Assembly (NCBI GenBank): GCA_002709955.1
Contig: PAQY01000012.1
Coordinates: 207,756 to 271,755 of the forward strand
Source of the DNA: Rhodospirillaceae bacterium
Lineage (GTDB): Bacteria; Pseudomonadota; Alphaproteobacteria; UBA8366; Aestuariispiraceae
Reading direction: 5' to 3'
Length of the DNA stretch: 64,000 bases
Shown here: piece by piece, positions 53,673 to 62,295 of the stretch
Layout: every line of letters starts with the position of its first letter
Position numbering within the stretch: position 1 is the first letter of the stretch
Position numbers and translations under genes: made by a program
Notes under the pieces: generated by a model
The model's database searches: none
What the model saw: only the letters and a program-made list of their open reading frames with translations
What the model was told of the DNA's origin: nothing

Positions 53673-54164
53673 TTAGGCGGCGATTGGCTTCATCATCTTC
53701 TCAACGACGACGGTGAACTGTGCCTGGATCGGCTCAACGGTTTCGTTGGCAACCTTCAGGCTCATTTCAGAAACCTTGGTGCTTTCGGCAACAAAGGCGT
53801 CGAACTGAGAACGGGCCAGGTCAGACTGAATTTCAACAACATCATTCAGCGTCTTGGCAGTCATCATTGCCTTGGTGGCGCTGACATTGGCTTCAGCCTG
53901 GCTTTGAGCGAAAGCGAACAGCGTCTTGCCCAGGTCTTCCATGCCTTTGGTCATCACGTTGCCAGCCTTAACATAGGCATCAACGGCTTCTTTGTTATAA
54001 ACAGCGAAGTCGTCATAGCTCTTCAGGGCAGCATTCGAAGCCTTTTCGACCTGTTCCTTGGTCGCAGCAACGGCCTGTTCAACAGACTGTTTGCCCGCGG
54101 CAACAGCGTCGTCCATCGGCTTGGTGTCAATGGTCGGGGTGGTTTTCTTAGCGGTTGTCATCAT
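53673..54164 (-). CDS. Phasin family protein
   Basis: The 163-residue protein is almost entirely helical, Ala/Lys/Glu-rich, with the phasin_2 pattern 'YDDFAVYNKEAVDAYVKAGNVMTKGMEDLGKTLFAFAQSQ'. Phasins coat polyhydroxyalkanoate granules and control their size. It indicates PHA storage. GGAGAG lies just before a double ATG at 54161-54164. No phaC or phaR gene is in the window. Upstream lie two related TGCAC(T/C)GCAACA boxes. Confidence 0.92.
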   Translation of the reverse strand: MMTTAKKTTPTIDTKPMDDAVAAGKQSVEQAVAATKEQVEKASNAALKSYDDFAVYNKEAVDAYVKAGNVMTKGMEDLGKTLFAFAQSQAEANVSATKAMMTAKTLNDVVEIQSDLARSQFDAFVAESTKVSEMSLKVANETVEPIQAQFTVVVEKMMKPIAA

Positions 54165-54574
54165 ACTCTCCTTCAGGTGTTTCCAGCGGCCATACGGCCA
54201 ATCCGGGGATCAACGGGAAGCCCCGGACCCTCCGGCGCTTCTATCGGCAGTGATTCTCGCTGTCGGTCAGCGGAAATGGTGCACTGCAACAATTTCTATA
54301 CACGCTATATGAGAAACATGCCTTCAAAGGTCAAGAGAAATTTTTGTGCACCGCAACATAAATTTTTTAAAATTGGTAATTCTTTGTTAATTAACAGGTG
54401 GTTAAATGATTATGAAGCTATCCTGACAAGGCGGGTTTCCTGATGTTTTTAATCACCAGCCTTGTTGGTTTGGCATGGACTTTCCATTGGACCGATCCGA
54501 AAGAGTCAGCGTAATCTAACCGATTGGCGCATTCCCGTGATCCATATTTATAAGATGTATAGAACGAGGCTAGG
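54165..54574. promoter_or_regulatory. 410-base phasin promoter region with repeated TGCAC(T/C)GCAACA boxes
   Basis: The region between the divergent phasin and Anbu genes has no supported gene. Boxes at 54280-54292 and 54347-54358 share TGCAC(T/C)GCAACA, 67 bases apart. Read on the phasin strand they are TTGTTGCAGTGCA and TGTTGCGGTGCA, similar in form to PhaR-type operators of PHA genes. PhaR control is inferred only from this similarity. An AT-rich tract (54360-54420) follows. Confidence 0.5.
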
Positions 54575-55348
54575 ATGACCTATTGTTTGGCGATTAAAGT
54601 GCAGGAAGGGCTTGTCTGCTTGGCAGATGGCCGGATCACGGCAGGCACACAGGTGACAACGGCACGAAAGGTGGAATTCATCGGGCCGCGATCCGCCTCT
54701 GTCCTGACCATGACATCCGGGCTGCGATCCCTGCGCGATAAAACACTGGCCTATCAGAAGCGCGCAATTCGTCGCGATAATGGTAAGGCCTATGCCACAA
54801 TGCTGGACGCTGTGGAGGCCTATTGTGATTGCCTGCGCCAGGTCTATGACGAGGATGCAGAAGATCTGGAGCGGTCAAAGTTAAGCTTCAATCTGCACAG
54901 CATTATCGCTGGAAAAATGTCTGAGGATGAAGAGCCAACGGCCTTTATGGTCTATCCAGAGGGCAATTGGATCGAGGTTGATACCCGTACCCCCTATCTT
55001 TCAATCGGGGAGACTAGCTATGGAAAGCCTATTCTGGATCGGGCGCTGACCAGCAAGACGGATTTGAAAACCGCGACCAATCTGGCGTATCTGTCTTTTG
55101 ACTCAACCCGGATCAGTGCGGCTGATGTTGGGTTCCCAATCGATTTGATCACCTATGCAAATTCAGACCATATCTGGCGCGAAACCCAGTATGACTATGA
55201 TGATGTGCTGGAAGTGCGGCGCTGGTGGAACGAGAATTTGCGCCAGATGGCAATCAAAATGCCCGACGGCCCCTGGGCACAGACATTACTGCCGCCAGCA
55301 TCGCTGTCAAACACCCTGACCCTGATTAAGGACGAGGAGCGACGCTAG
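54575..55348 (+). CDS. Anbu-type proteasome-like peptidase
   Basis: The 257-residue protein begins 'MTYCLAIKVQEGLVCLADGRITAGTQVTTARKV', which matches the Anbu (bacterial HslV/proteasome-related) subunit. Removal of Met would expose Thr1; the Asp of 'ADGRI' and Lys of 'ARKV' complete the N-terminal nucleophile triad. Anbu forms helical oligomers and is usually encoded with a transglutaminase-like protein, an alpha-E protein and an ATP-grasp ligase. None of these are adjacent. Its substrate and any cross-linking role are unknown. Confidence 0.9.
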   Translation: MTYCLAIKVQEGLVCLADGRITAGTQVTTARKVEFIGPRSASVLTMTSGLRSLRDKTLAYQKRAIRRDNGKAYATMLDAVEAYCDCLRQVYDEDAEDLERSKLSFNLHSIIAGKMSEDEEPTAFMVYPEGNWIEVDTRTPYLSIGETSYGKPILDRALTSKTDLKTATNLAYLSFDSTRISAADVGFPIDLITYANSDHIWRETQYDYDDVLEVRRWWNENLRQMAIKMPDGPWAQTLLPPASLSNTLTLIKDEERR

Positions 55349-55363
55349 CCGCTCCTGTTCTCC

Positions 55364-56083
55364 TTAATGTGATACGGAAACACCGTTCGCATTGACCCGC
55401 ATGTTATAGATAAAACCGCCTTCATCGGCTGCGGATCTGCCGCCCATCGCCTGATTTGGCGTCAGGGTAATGCGTTTCCCATCCGTCGGGGGCTGGCGCA
55501 CCGCTATGTCGTTCTGATCAATCTGATACAGGATTTCCGGGAAGGTGAGGGCCTGAAAATCCGCATCGGGATACTCGTAGGCCTGGAAAGAAAATTCACC
55601 ATCTCGGCATCCTGCAACCAGCCAGGCAAAGGAGGTTGAGGCAATCTTCTTACCAACCGGGGCGGGCCGTGTGGACCATCCAGACGCCAGCAGGTCCTGT
55701 CGAATGGCGTCTAATTTATCGGCGGGCACTGCCTCCACCTTGTCAAAGGGGCGGAAGGGTCGGCTGGGATCCGACAAAAATTCCCAGGGGAACCAATCAC
55801 TGGCCGCGACGGTCAGGATTCGGCTGCGCAACTGGGCCATAGGGGTGACGTCGGCATCAATATCATAAATGCGGACTTGGACATTTCGGTCGGCGATATA
55901 GGTCAGCCGATACCGTTCGCGCCCATCGACGCGACATGCTGTCGCAATGTCTTCGCCGCTGATAAAGGAAAACCAGGTGGTGCGACGATTCAGGGGGTTG
56001 TCGATCTCTCCACTGCTGGCGCAGCCGGTTAAGATTATGAATAGACTCAATAATCCCAAGGGTGCGAGTCGCGATTTGGTCAT
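55364..56083 (-). CDS. Hypothetical lipoprotein
   Basis: The 239-residue protein has a lipoprotein signal 'APLGLLSLFIILTGCASSGE' with the acylated Cys at about residue 21. The mature part is mixed alpha/beta and ends in 'RSAADEGGFIYNMRVNANGVSVSH'. No known domain was recognised. It is convergent with the Anbu gene and divergent from the carboxypeptidase gene, and appears monocistronic. Confidence 0.75.
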   Translation of the reverse strand: MTKSRLAPLGLLSLFIILTGCASSGEIDNPLNRRTTWFSFISGEDIATACRVDGRERYRLTYIADRNVQVRIYDIDADVTPMAQLRSRILTVAASDWFPWEFLSDPSRPFRPFDKVEAVPADKLDAIRQDLLASGWSTRPAPVGKKIASTSFAWLVAGCRDGEFSFQAYEYPDADFQALTFPEILYQIDQNDIAVRQPPTDGKRITLTPNQAMGGRSAADEGGFIYNMRVNANGVSVSH

Positions 56084-56298
56084 TCCTGGTTCCTGTTCTT
56101 TGGCTATATTTCACAAACTCAGTCTTTGCTGGCATATGGTTGTTGCGACTGCGGCGCGCAAATAGATTTTTGTAAATTCAACTTTTGTAATAGACACAGA
56201 GTGTTACTTGAAGTATTAAAGATTCGAGGTCAACTGGGGGTTTGTCGAAAGTCACCCCTTAGGACATAGGAAGAATTCCGAAAGACTAAGGTGGCATC

Positions 56299-57462
56299 GT
56301 GAAAGTCATAACAGCATTTCTCTTGGGCCTGGCCCTTGTTTATTCGACTGTTCCTGCGAAACAGGCAGAAGCACGGTATGCATCCATAGTGATTGATGCT
56401 GATTCCGGCCGCGTGTTACATGCGACAAATGAAGATGACCGAAATTATCCGGCGTCTTTAACCAAAATCATGACCCTTTACATGGCTTTTGATGCCCTGA
56501 AACAGGGGAAGCTGTCGCTGAAAAGCCGGTTGCCGGTTTCCAAGCGCGCATCCGGCATGGCACCGTCGAAACTAGGCCTTAAGCCAGGACAGACCATCAC
56601 CTTGGAAGACGCGATGTTGGCGCTGGTCACAAAATCCGCCAATGACGTTGCGGTTGTTGTGGCGGAAGCCCTGGGGGGCACAGAAATCAATTTTGCGATC
56701 CAGATGACGGAACGCGCCCGCCAATTGGGGATGAGCCGCACTACCTTTAAAAATGCCAGTGGCCTGCCCAATCGACGCCAGCTTTCCACAGCGCGCGATA
56801 TGGCCATGCTGGGCCTGCGCATCCGACAGGATTTTCCAGACTATTACGCGTATTTCGCGACGACCCATTTCAAACATGCCGGTCGGACCTTTAAAAACCA
56901 CAACACCTTGCTGTCCTCCTATGAAGGGACGGACGGGATTAAAACCGGCTATATTCGGGCCAGCGGTTTCAATCTGGTCGCATCTGTCGAGCGCAATGGC
57001 CATCGCTTGATTGGCGTTGTTTTTGGCGGCAAGTCCGGTGCGTCGCGCGATCTGCATATGAAAAAATTACTGGATGCCGGTTTCCGGCAGATTCTGGATG
57101 AATCGCTGCCCCGCAATGACATGGTTGCGGTAAACATGCCCACCAATCAAAAGGTTCAGATCGCCGAAGATCAGGTGCCTCAAGGGGATGCCGCATCGGA
57201 TGTGGACCTGACCGAATTGCAAACCACGCGCTGGACCATTCAGGTCGGTGCTTTCAGTCGGTCGGATGCTGCCCGAACTGTCGCGCAACAGGCCGTCTCA
57301 CGGCTTGGTGATCTGGGCGAGGGGTCGGTTGTCGTTGTTGATACGTCTGGAAAGTTTCATCGCTCCCGCGTGGCGGGTTTTGATAAGCGCAGCGCCTTTG
57401 CCGCCTGCAAAATGCTGAAGGCAAAGAAAATGGATTGCATCGTTTTCGCGCCCCAGGGCTGA
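56299..57462 (+). CDS. dacF: D-alanyl-D-alanine carboxypeptidase with C-terminal SPOR domain
   Basis: The 387-residue exported protein starts at GTG 56299 (AAGGTGG upstream) with a signal peptide ending near 'PAKQAEA'. The S11 catalytic motifs are all present: SLTK in 'YPASLTKIMTLYMAF', SAN in 'TKSANDVAVVV' and KTG in 'DGIKTGYI'. A C-terminal SPOR domain ('TRWTIQVGAFSRSDAARTVAQQAV') replaces the membrane-anchoring helix of PBP5 and should target it to septal peptidoglycan. It trims pentapeptide stems. This fusion is common in alphaproteobacteria. Confidence 0.93.
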   Translation: MKVITAFLLGLALVYSTVPAKQAEARYASIVIDADSGRVLHATNEDDRNYPASLTKIMTLYMAFDALKQGKLSLKSRLPVSKRASGMAPSKLGLKPGQTITLEDAMLALVTKSANDVAVVVAEALGGTEINFAIQMTERARQLGMSRTTFKNASGLPNRRQLSTARDMAMLGLRIRQDFPDYYAYFATTHFKHAGRTFKNHNTLLSSYEGTDGIKTGYIRASGFNLVASVERNGHRLIGVVFGGKSGASRDLHMKKLLDAGFRQILDESLPRNDMVAVNMPTNQKVQIAEDQVPQGDAASDVDLTELQTTRWTIQVGAFSRSDAARTVAQQAVSRLGDLGEGSVVVVDTSGKFHRSRVAGFDKRSAFAACKMLKAKKMDCIVFAPQG

Positions 57463-57488
57463 CCCCACAAGACTGGACAGGGCGCTGA

Positions 57489-57821
57489 ATGAAGCTTTCA
57501 AACATCCCCTTTGGCATCACCGACTGGGCTGATATTTCAGAAACACGACATCAGGGCGAGACGGGATATGCCATCTGGCGGACCCAGAATTTTGGGGATA
57601 TCCGCGTTCGGATGGTCACCTACAGCCCCAATTATTTGGCCGACCATTGGTGCCAGAAGGGCCACATCCTTTTGTGCCTGGAAGGCGAATTGCACACAGA
57701 ACTGGACGATGGTCGCAGATTTGTCCTGACGCCTGGCACCAGCTATCAAGTCGCCGATCAGGCAGAGCCCCATCGATCCTCCACCGGGGATCAAGGCGCA
57801 GTCCTGTTTATCGTGGACTAG
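57489..57821 (+). CDS. DHCW-motif cupin protein
   Basis: The 110-residue protein is a single cupin barrel with 'LADHWCQKGHILLCLEGELHTELDDGR' and a second strand pair near 'GTSYQVADQAEPHRSS'. The His/Glu/His set can bind one metal. The 'DHWC' order gives the small family of that name, of unknown function. It starts 26 bases after dacF, suggesting co-transcription. Confidence 0.85.
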   Translation: MKLSNIPFGITDWADISETRHQGETGYAIWRTQNFGDIRVRMVTYSPNYLADHWCQKGHILLCLEGELHTELDDGRRFVLTPGTSYQVADQAEPHRSSTGDQGAVLFIVD

Positions 57822-57980
57822 GGTAATTCCAGGCTAGTCACCGGCATTGTGTCATCATCTCTTTGACAGGCATTCCGACAGGGATGGCACTCTCCAATAA
57901 TTCTTAGTGGCTCTTTTACCCGGCATGAACGCGCTGTATCGCTTTCGACACACACACAGTCTTTGTTGAAAGGGTACAGA

Positions 57981-58718
57981 ATGAAACCGGTTGTGAATGA
58001 ATTGGGCCAATTGATCGGGCCCGCGGTTCCTAATTTTACACCGCCTCAGCCCCCCACCATTTCAGTCATGACCGGACGGACAGGGCGGTTGGAGCGGGTT
58101 GACCCGGACCGTCACGCCGCCGATCTCCACGCGGCCAATTCTCAGGCGAAAGACGCGCGTTACTGGACCTATTTGCCTTATGGTCCCTTCGCGTCGCTGG
58201 CAGACTATCGCGCCTGGATGGTCAAGTCATGCCTGGGCACGGACCCTTTATTTTATGCAGTGATTGATCAGGCAACAGACAAGGCGGTCGGCCTTGCCAG
58301 CTACCTGCGCATCGATCCGAAAGTGTCTTCCATAGAAGTCGGGCATATCAATTATTCGCCCCTTATGCAGCGGACGGTGCTGTCTACAGAAGCGATGTTT
58401 TTGATGATGTCCCATGTATTCGATGATTTGGGATACCGGCGCTATGAATGGAAATGCAATGATTTGAACGAAGCATCCAAGGCCGCTGCGCTACGCCTGG
58501 GATTCAGTTATGAAGGAACGTTCCGCCAAATGTCTGTCGTTAAAGGACATAACCGGGACACGGCCTGGTTCTCCTTGCTGGACCGTGAATGGCCCGCACT
58601 AAAGAGGGCGTTTCAAACCTGGCTGGACCCGAAGAATTTTGATGATCAGGGCAACCAAAAACAATCGTTGAGCCGTTTGACGGCCGCCGCGATTGCGCAG
58701 GTCCAGGCGGCTGACTGA
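57981..58718 (+). CDS. GNAT family N-acetyltransferase (RimJ/RimL-like)
   Basis: The 245-residue protein has the RimJ/RimL-type layout: 'LASYLRIDPKVSSIEVGHINYSPLMQRT' and 'YRRYEWKCNDLNEASKAAALRLGFSYEGTFRQ'. ATG 57981 follows AAAGGG; a TTG at 57963 is less likely. These enzymes acetylate protein N-termini or small amines; the target is unknown. It is convergent with the 55-residue gene at 58730, 11 bases away. Confidence 0.9.
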   Translation: MKPVVNELGQLIGPAVPNFTPPQPPTISVMTGRTGRLERVDPDRHAADLHAANSQAKDARYWTYLPYGPFASLADYRAWMVKSCLGTDPLFYAVIDQATDKAVGLASYLRIDPKVSSIEVGHINYSPLMQRTVLSTEAMFLMMSHVFDDLGYRRYEWKCNDLNEASKAAALRLGFSYEGTFRQMSVVKGHNRDTAWFSLLDREWPALKRAFQTWLDPKNFDDQGNQKQSLSRLTAAAIAQVQAAD

Positions 58719-58729
58719 GTGCCGGGGCG

Positions 58730-58897
58730 TTAGGCTGTCTCGGCGTCCTCTGCAGACGTTGGTTCTTCAGGCATATTCTTTTGAATCAGATCCAGGATCT
58801 TGACCGCCAATTCGTAGGGCATTTCCATTTGGATATTGACCTTCAAAGAGGTGGGGAGGGTCGCGCTGCCGCTGAATTCCAGAATTTTCTCTGCCAT
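58730..58897 (-). CDS. 55-residue protein, paralogue of the adjacent 95-residue protein
   Basis: The frame starts at ATG 58897 with GAGAGAGA upstream and ends with TAA at 58730-58732. The product opens 'MAEKILEFSGSATLPTSLKV' and continues with a strand-helix pair in 'NIQMEMPYELAVKILDLIQKN' before an acidic tail. The pair matches 'RIDLELPHDQAMQILQTVHD' in the gene at 58963, so the two are tandem paralogues. No membrane segment or signal is seen. Function unknown; the position 700 bases upstream of tssB, on the opposite strand, is the only clue. Confidence 0.75.
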   Translation of the reverse strand: MAEKILEFSGSATLPTSLKVNIQMEMPYELAVKILDLIQKNMPEEPTSAEDAETA

Positions 58898-58962
58898 GGG
58901 TCTCTCTTCTCTCGGGACTCGGTTAGGGGCTTTACTTGGGGCTCACCTTGGAAGGGCTTCGT

Positions 58963-59250
58963 TTAATCTGCCTGGGCGGTCGTATCGCTACTGCCCTTTG
59001 CCGTGCCGGACTTCTTTGCTTTCGCGGCTTCCGTCTTGGCGGCCTTGCGGGCTTCCGCCTCTGCCTTGCGGCGCTCCGCTTCGTCGCGGCGCATCCTGGC
59101 AGCTTCTTCTTTTTGCTTCTGATCCTTATAATCATGAACAGTTTGAAGTATCTGCATCGCCTGATCATGAGGCAATTCTAAATCAATTCGTATGCGGATG
59201 TGACCGTTGGGGCTGTCTGTCCCAATTAATTCAATAATTTCATCACTCAT
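58963..59250 (-). CDS. 95-residue protein with Lys/Ala/Glu-rich tail, paralogue of the 55-residue gene
   Basis: Residues 15-42 hold the strand-helix element 'IRIDLELPHDQAMQILQTVHDYK', shared with the downstream gene. Residues 45-95 form a highly charged, Lys/Arg/Glu/Ala-rich helix of coiled-coil or nucleic-acid-binding type. GGCATT..CAT gives a weak ribosome site before ATG 59250. It is divergent from tssB across 409 bases. I do not recognise the family. Confidence 0.75.
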   Translation of the reverse strand: MSDEIIELIGTDSPNGHIRIRIDLELPHDQAMQILQTVHDYKDQKQKEEAARMRRDEAERRKAEAEARKAAKTEAAKAKKSGTAKGSSDTTAQAD

Positions 59251-59659
59251 AGGGGAATGCCTCCCGGACCGTTTTTCTGTATTATTCAGTGTAGACGGAT
59301 TTATTGCATTTCACCACAATATGATTTTATTGTTATTTATCAATTGGTTATATATTAATTAAAAATTAAGGAAATAGCGGGTGTTGTATCAGTAATCGAT
59401 TTAGGTGCTCATAAGGCTATTTAAGTAACATAATTTGAAAAAAAGATAGAGCATAGAAACTCTTGCAATAGTAAGTGACTTTCATTTAACTTGTCTTGCG
59501 AATCATCACGCGGAAGCCGATTCGAAATTGGGGCATCCGGCGGTGTACGCCGCAAAAGTTTAATCTGGCAGCTTTTAAAAGCTGAAGTCGTTAGCAGAGT
59601 GCTTGGTTGGTCACCCGGATTGGGGTGATGGCCGGGCGGTCCGATGAAGGGGGACATCG
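59251..59659. promoter_or_regulatory. 409-base T6SS promoter region with a 16-bp palindrome
   Basis: The first half (about 59280-59440) is markedly AT-rich, as in many promoter or H-NS/MucR-type silenced regions. A perfect palindrome CAGCTTTTAAAAGCTG lies at 59569-59584 and a short hairpin GGCG-GTGTA-CGCC at about 59550-59562, both upstream of tssB. GAAGGGGG precedes its ATG. The region must carry the promoter of the right-hand tss operon and that of the small divergent genes. No clear sigma-54 -24/-12 pair was found. Confidence 0.5.
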
Positions 59660-60178
59660 ATGTCCGATAGTATTCAGCACAAGATCAGTCGGGTCCGCCC
59701 GCCGCGCGTTCAGATCACCTATGATGTGGAAATCGGCAATGCGATCCAGATGAAGGAATTGCCTTTCGTCATGGGCATTATCTCTGATCTGTCGGGTAAG
59801 CCGTCAGAGCCTTTGCCAAAGATGAAAGAGCGCAAATTCGTCGAAATTGACCGCGACAACTTCAACGATATTCTGGCCAGCATTAAGCCGCGCCTTGCCT
59901 TCCAGGTCGACAATAAGATGGCCGAGGAAGACAGCAAAGAAGGCGGCAAGATGAATGTTGAACTGAACTTTCGCTCGCTGGAAGATTTTGAACCCGTACA
60001 GGTCGTCAAGCAGATCGAGCCACTGCGCAAGCTGTATGAGGCCCGCCAGCGGTTAAGCGACCTGCTGACCAAGCTGGATGGTAACGACGACCTAGAAGCG
60101 CTGTTGCGTGAAATGGTCGGCGACGCGGACAAGCAGAAGGAAGTTAAGAAGCTTCTGGAAGATTCAAAGGGCAAGTAA
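59660..60178 (+). CDS. tssB: T6SS contractile sheath small subunit TssB
   Basis: The 172-residue protein has the TssB signature 'RPPRVQITYDVEIGNAIQMKELPFVMGIISDLSG', 'FVEIDRDNFNDILASIKPRLAF' and the C-terminal 'VKQIEPLRKLYEARQRLSDLLTKLDGND'. It pairs with TssC to form the sheath. It heads the right-hand T6SS operon. The length equals the usual 160-170 residues. Confidence 0.97.
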   Translation: MSDSIQHKISRVRPPRVQITYDVEIGNAIQMKELPFVMGIISDLSGKPSEPLPKMKERKFVEIDRDNFNDILASIKPRLAFQVDNKMAEEDSKEGGKMNVELNFRSLEDFEPVQVVKQIEPLRKLYEARQRLSDLLTKLDGNDDLEALLREMVGDADKQKEVKKLLEDSKGK

Positions 60179-60262
60179 GCTCACAGGCTGGATTTAACGC
60201 CACGACACGGCGGCATGGATATATCCGGACCCGAAAAGGGGACCCGATAAAGGGGAATTAGG

Positions 60263-61714
60263 ATGGCGGACAAGACCGAGGAACTCAACGCACTCGAACA
60301 GATTATGATCGAGGGCAAGCTGGCGCGGGACGAAGGGCAAAAGGCATATGCCCAAGACCTGATCGGGGAGTTCATAGATTCTGTTGTTGAGTCGGGCACG
60401 GATGTATCCAGCGACACGGTCGCATCGATCAATCAGAAGATCGCGGAAATCGACGCGCTGATCACCGAACAGTTGAACGAAGTCATGCATCAGCCCGACT
60501 TCCAAAAGCTGGAAGCTAGTTGGCGCGGGCTGCATTTTCTGGTCATGGGAACAGAAACCGGCACCCAGCTTAAGCTGCGTGTGCTGAACACCTCGTCCAA
60601 GGACTTGCTGGCCGATTTGGAAAAGGCGGTTGAATTTGACCAGTCCGCCTTGTTCAAAATGATCTATGAAGAAGAATACGGCACGTTTGGCGGCCATCCC
60701 TATAGCTGCCTGATGGCGGATTTTGAATTCGGTCGTCACCCCCAGCAGTTTGCGCTGATGGAAAAGCTGGCGGAAGTGGCGGCGGCGGCGCATGCGCCGA
60801 TGATCGCATCGGCCTCTCCGCGCATGTTTGATATGGACAGCTTTATTGATCTGGGGACCCCGCGCGATCTGTCGAAGATTTTTGAAAGCGCGGAAATGGT
60901 CAAATGGCGCAGCTTCCGCGACAGCGATGACAGCCGCTATATGGTGCTGACGCTGCCGCATACGCTGATGCGTCTGCCCTATGGGCCCAATACGGTGCCG
61001 GTTGAAGGCATTGATTTCGCAGAAGATGTCGATGGTCGCGATCATTCCAAATATCTGTGGGGCAGTGCTGCCTGGGCGATGGCTCAGCGTATCACCAATG
61101 CCTTCTCGATGTATGGCTGGACCGCGGCAATCCGCGGTGTTGAAGGCGGGGGCGTGGTCAAGGGCCTGCCGACCCATACGTTTAAAACCGATGAAGGCGA
61201 TATCGCGCTGAAATGCCCGACGGAAATCGCCATCACCGATCGCCGTGAAAAGGAATTGTCGGATCTGGGCTTTATCGCGCTGTGTCATTGCAAGGGCACG
61301 GACTATGCCGCGTTCTTTGGCGGTCAGACGGTTCAGAAACCCAAGAAATACAATCTGGACTCCGCCAATGCCAATGCGGCCCTGTCGGCGCGCCTGCCCT
61401 ATATTATGGCGGCATCGCGCTTCGCCCATTACATGAAGGCGATCATGCGTGATAAGGTCGGCAGCTTCCTGACCGCGGCCAATGTTGAAGAATATCTGAA
61501 CACCTGGATCGCGAACTACGTTCTGCTGACCGATGATGCGCCCCAGAATACCAAGGCGCGGTTCCCCTTGCGGGAAGCGCGGGTTGATGTTCGCGAAATT
61601 CCTGGCAAGCCGGGGGCTTACAATGCGACGGTATTCTTGAAGCCGCATTTCCAGTTGGAAGAACTGACCGCGTCGGTTCGTCTGGTCGCGGAACTGCCGC
61701 CGCCTGCCGCTTAA
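60263..61714 (+). CDS. tssC: T6SS contractile sheath large subunit TssC
   Basis: The 483-residue protein has 'WRGLHFLVMGTETGTQLKLRVLN', 'ALMEKLAEVAAAAHAPMIASASP', 'YGPNTVPVEGIDFAEDV' and the C-terminal 'FPLREARVDVREIPGKPGAYNATVFLKPHFQLEELTASVRLVAELP'. It is the full TssC length and intact. Spacing to tssB is 84 bases. Together with TssB it forms the contractile sheath that ClpV recycles. Confidence 0.97.
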   Translation: MADKTEELNALEQIMIEGKLARDEGQKAYAQDLIGEFIDSVVESGTDVSSDTVASINQKIAEIDALITEQLNEVMHQPDFQKLEASWRGLHFLVMGTETGTQLKLRVLNTSSKDLLADLEKAVEFDQSALFKMIYEEEYGTFGGHPYSCLMADFEFGRHPQQFALMEKLAEVAAAAHAPMIASASPRMFDMDSFIDLGTPRDLSKIFESAEMVKWRSFRDSDDSRYMVLTLPHTLMRLPYGPNTVPVEGIDFAEDVDGRDHSKYLWGSAAWAMAQRITNAFSMYGWTAAIRGVEGGGVVKGLPTHTFKTDEGDIALKCPTEIAITDRREKELSDLGFIALCHCKGTDYAAFFGGQTVQKPKKYNLDSANANAALSARLPYIMAASRFAHYMKAIMRDKVGSFLTAANVEEYLNTWIANYVLLTDDAPQNTKARFPLREARVDVREIPGKPGAYNATVFLKPHFQLEELTASVRLVAELPPPAA

Positions 61715-61795
61715 TGGAATGATCGGGCTGTTTGGCCCGGGACACGCGGCGGCGGATGCCACCGCATCGACACGATGAGATAAGGAAAAGGCGCA

Positions 61796-62287
61796 ATGGA
61801 CGTATTGGTCATTAAAATCGACGGGGTCGAAGGTGAAGCGACCCTTGAGGGCTTTGAAAAGCAAATCATGTGCCTGGCCTTCAGTCATTCGGTGCACAAT
61901 CACCTGCATACCGACGTGTCCAATGTTGGGCGCGCGCGCGGCCGTGTGGAACACAGCGATTTCACGATCACGAAATACGCCGACAAGGCGTCGCCGCTGC
62001 TGAATTATAAATGCTGTATCGGTGCAAATCTGGGTCAGGTGACGTTCACGGTGCTGCGCGCCTCTGGTGAAAAGGCGCATGTGCCCCAGATGATCTATAC
62101 GCTGGAAAACACGATGGTTTCCAATGTCTCTATCGGGGGTGGCGGCGATGATACGCCGGTGGAAACGGTCAGCCTGAACTACACCAAGATCAAATGGGAA
62201 GTGAAGGTCCAGTCCCAAGACATGAAGGAACCAGGGTCCATCGCGTCTGAATGGGATGTGACCATTAACAAGGGTGCGGATGCGTAA
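61796..62287 (+). CDS. hcp: T6SS tube protein Hcp (TssD)
   Basis: The 163-residue protein has the Hcp fold: 'VLVIKIDGVEGEATLEGFEKQIMCLAFSHSV', 'GRARGRVEHSDFTITKYADKASPLL', and 'SLNYTKIKWEVKVQSQDMKEPGSIASEWDVTINKGA'. Hcp hexamers stack to form the inner tube and may carry small effectors. AAGGAAAAGG lies before ATG 61796. A stable hairpin follows it (62355-62384), which may lower downstream expression. Confidence 0.96.
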   Translation: MDVLVIKIDGVEGEATLEGFEKQIMCLAFSHSVHNHLHTDVSNVGRARGRVEHSDFTITKYADKASPLLNYKCCIGANLGQVTFTVLRASGEKAHVPQMIYTLENTMVSNVSIGGGGDDTPVETVSLNYTKIKWEVKVQSQDMKEPGSIASEWDVTINKGADA

Positions 62288-62295
62288 CGCCCAGG

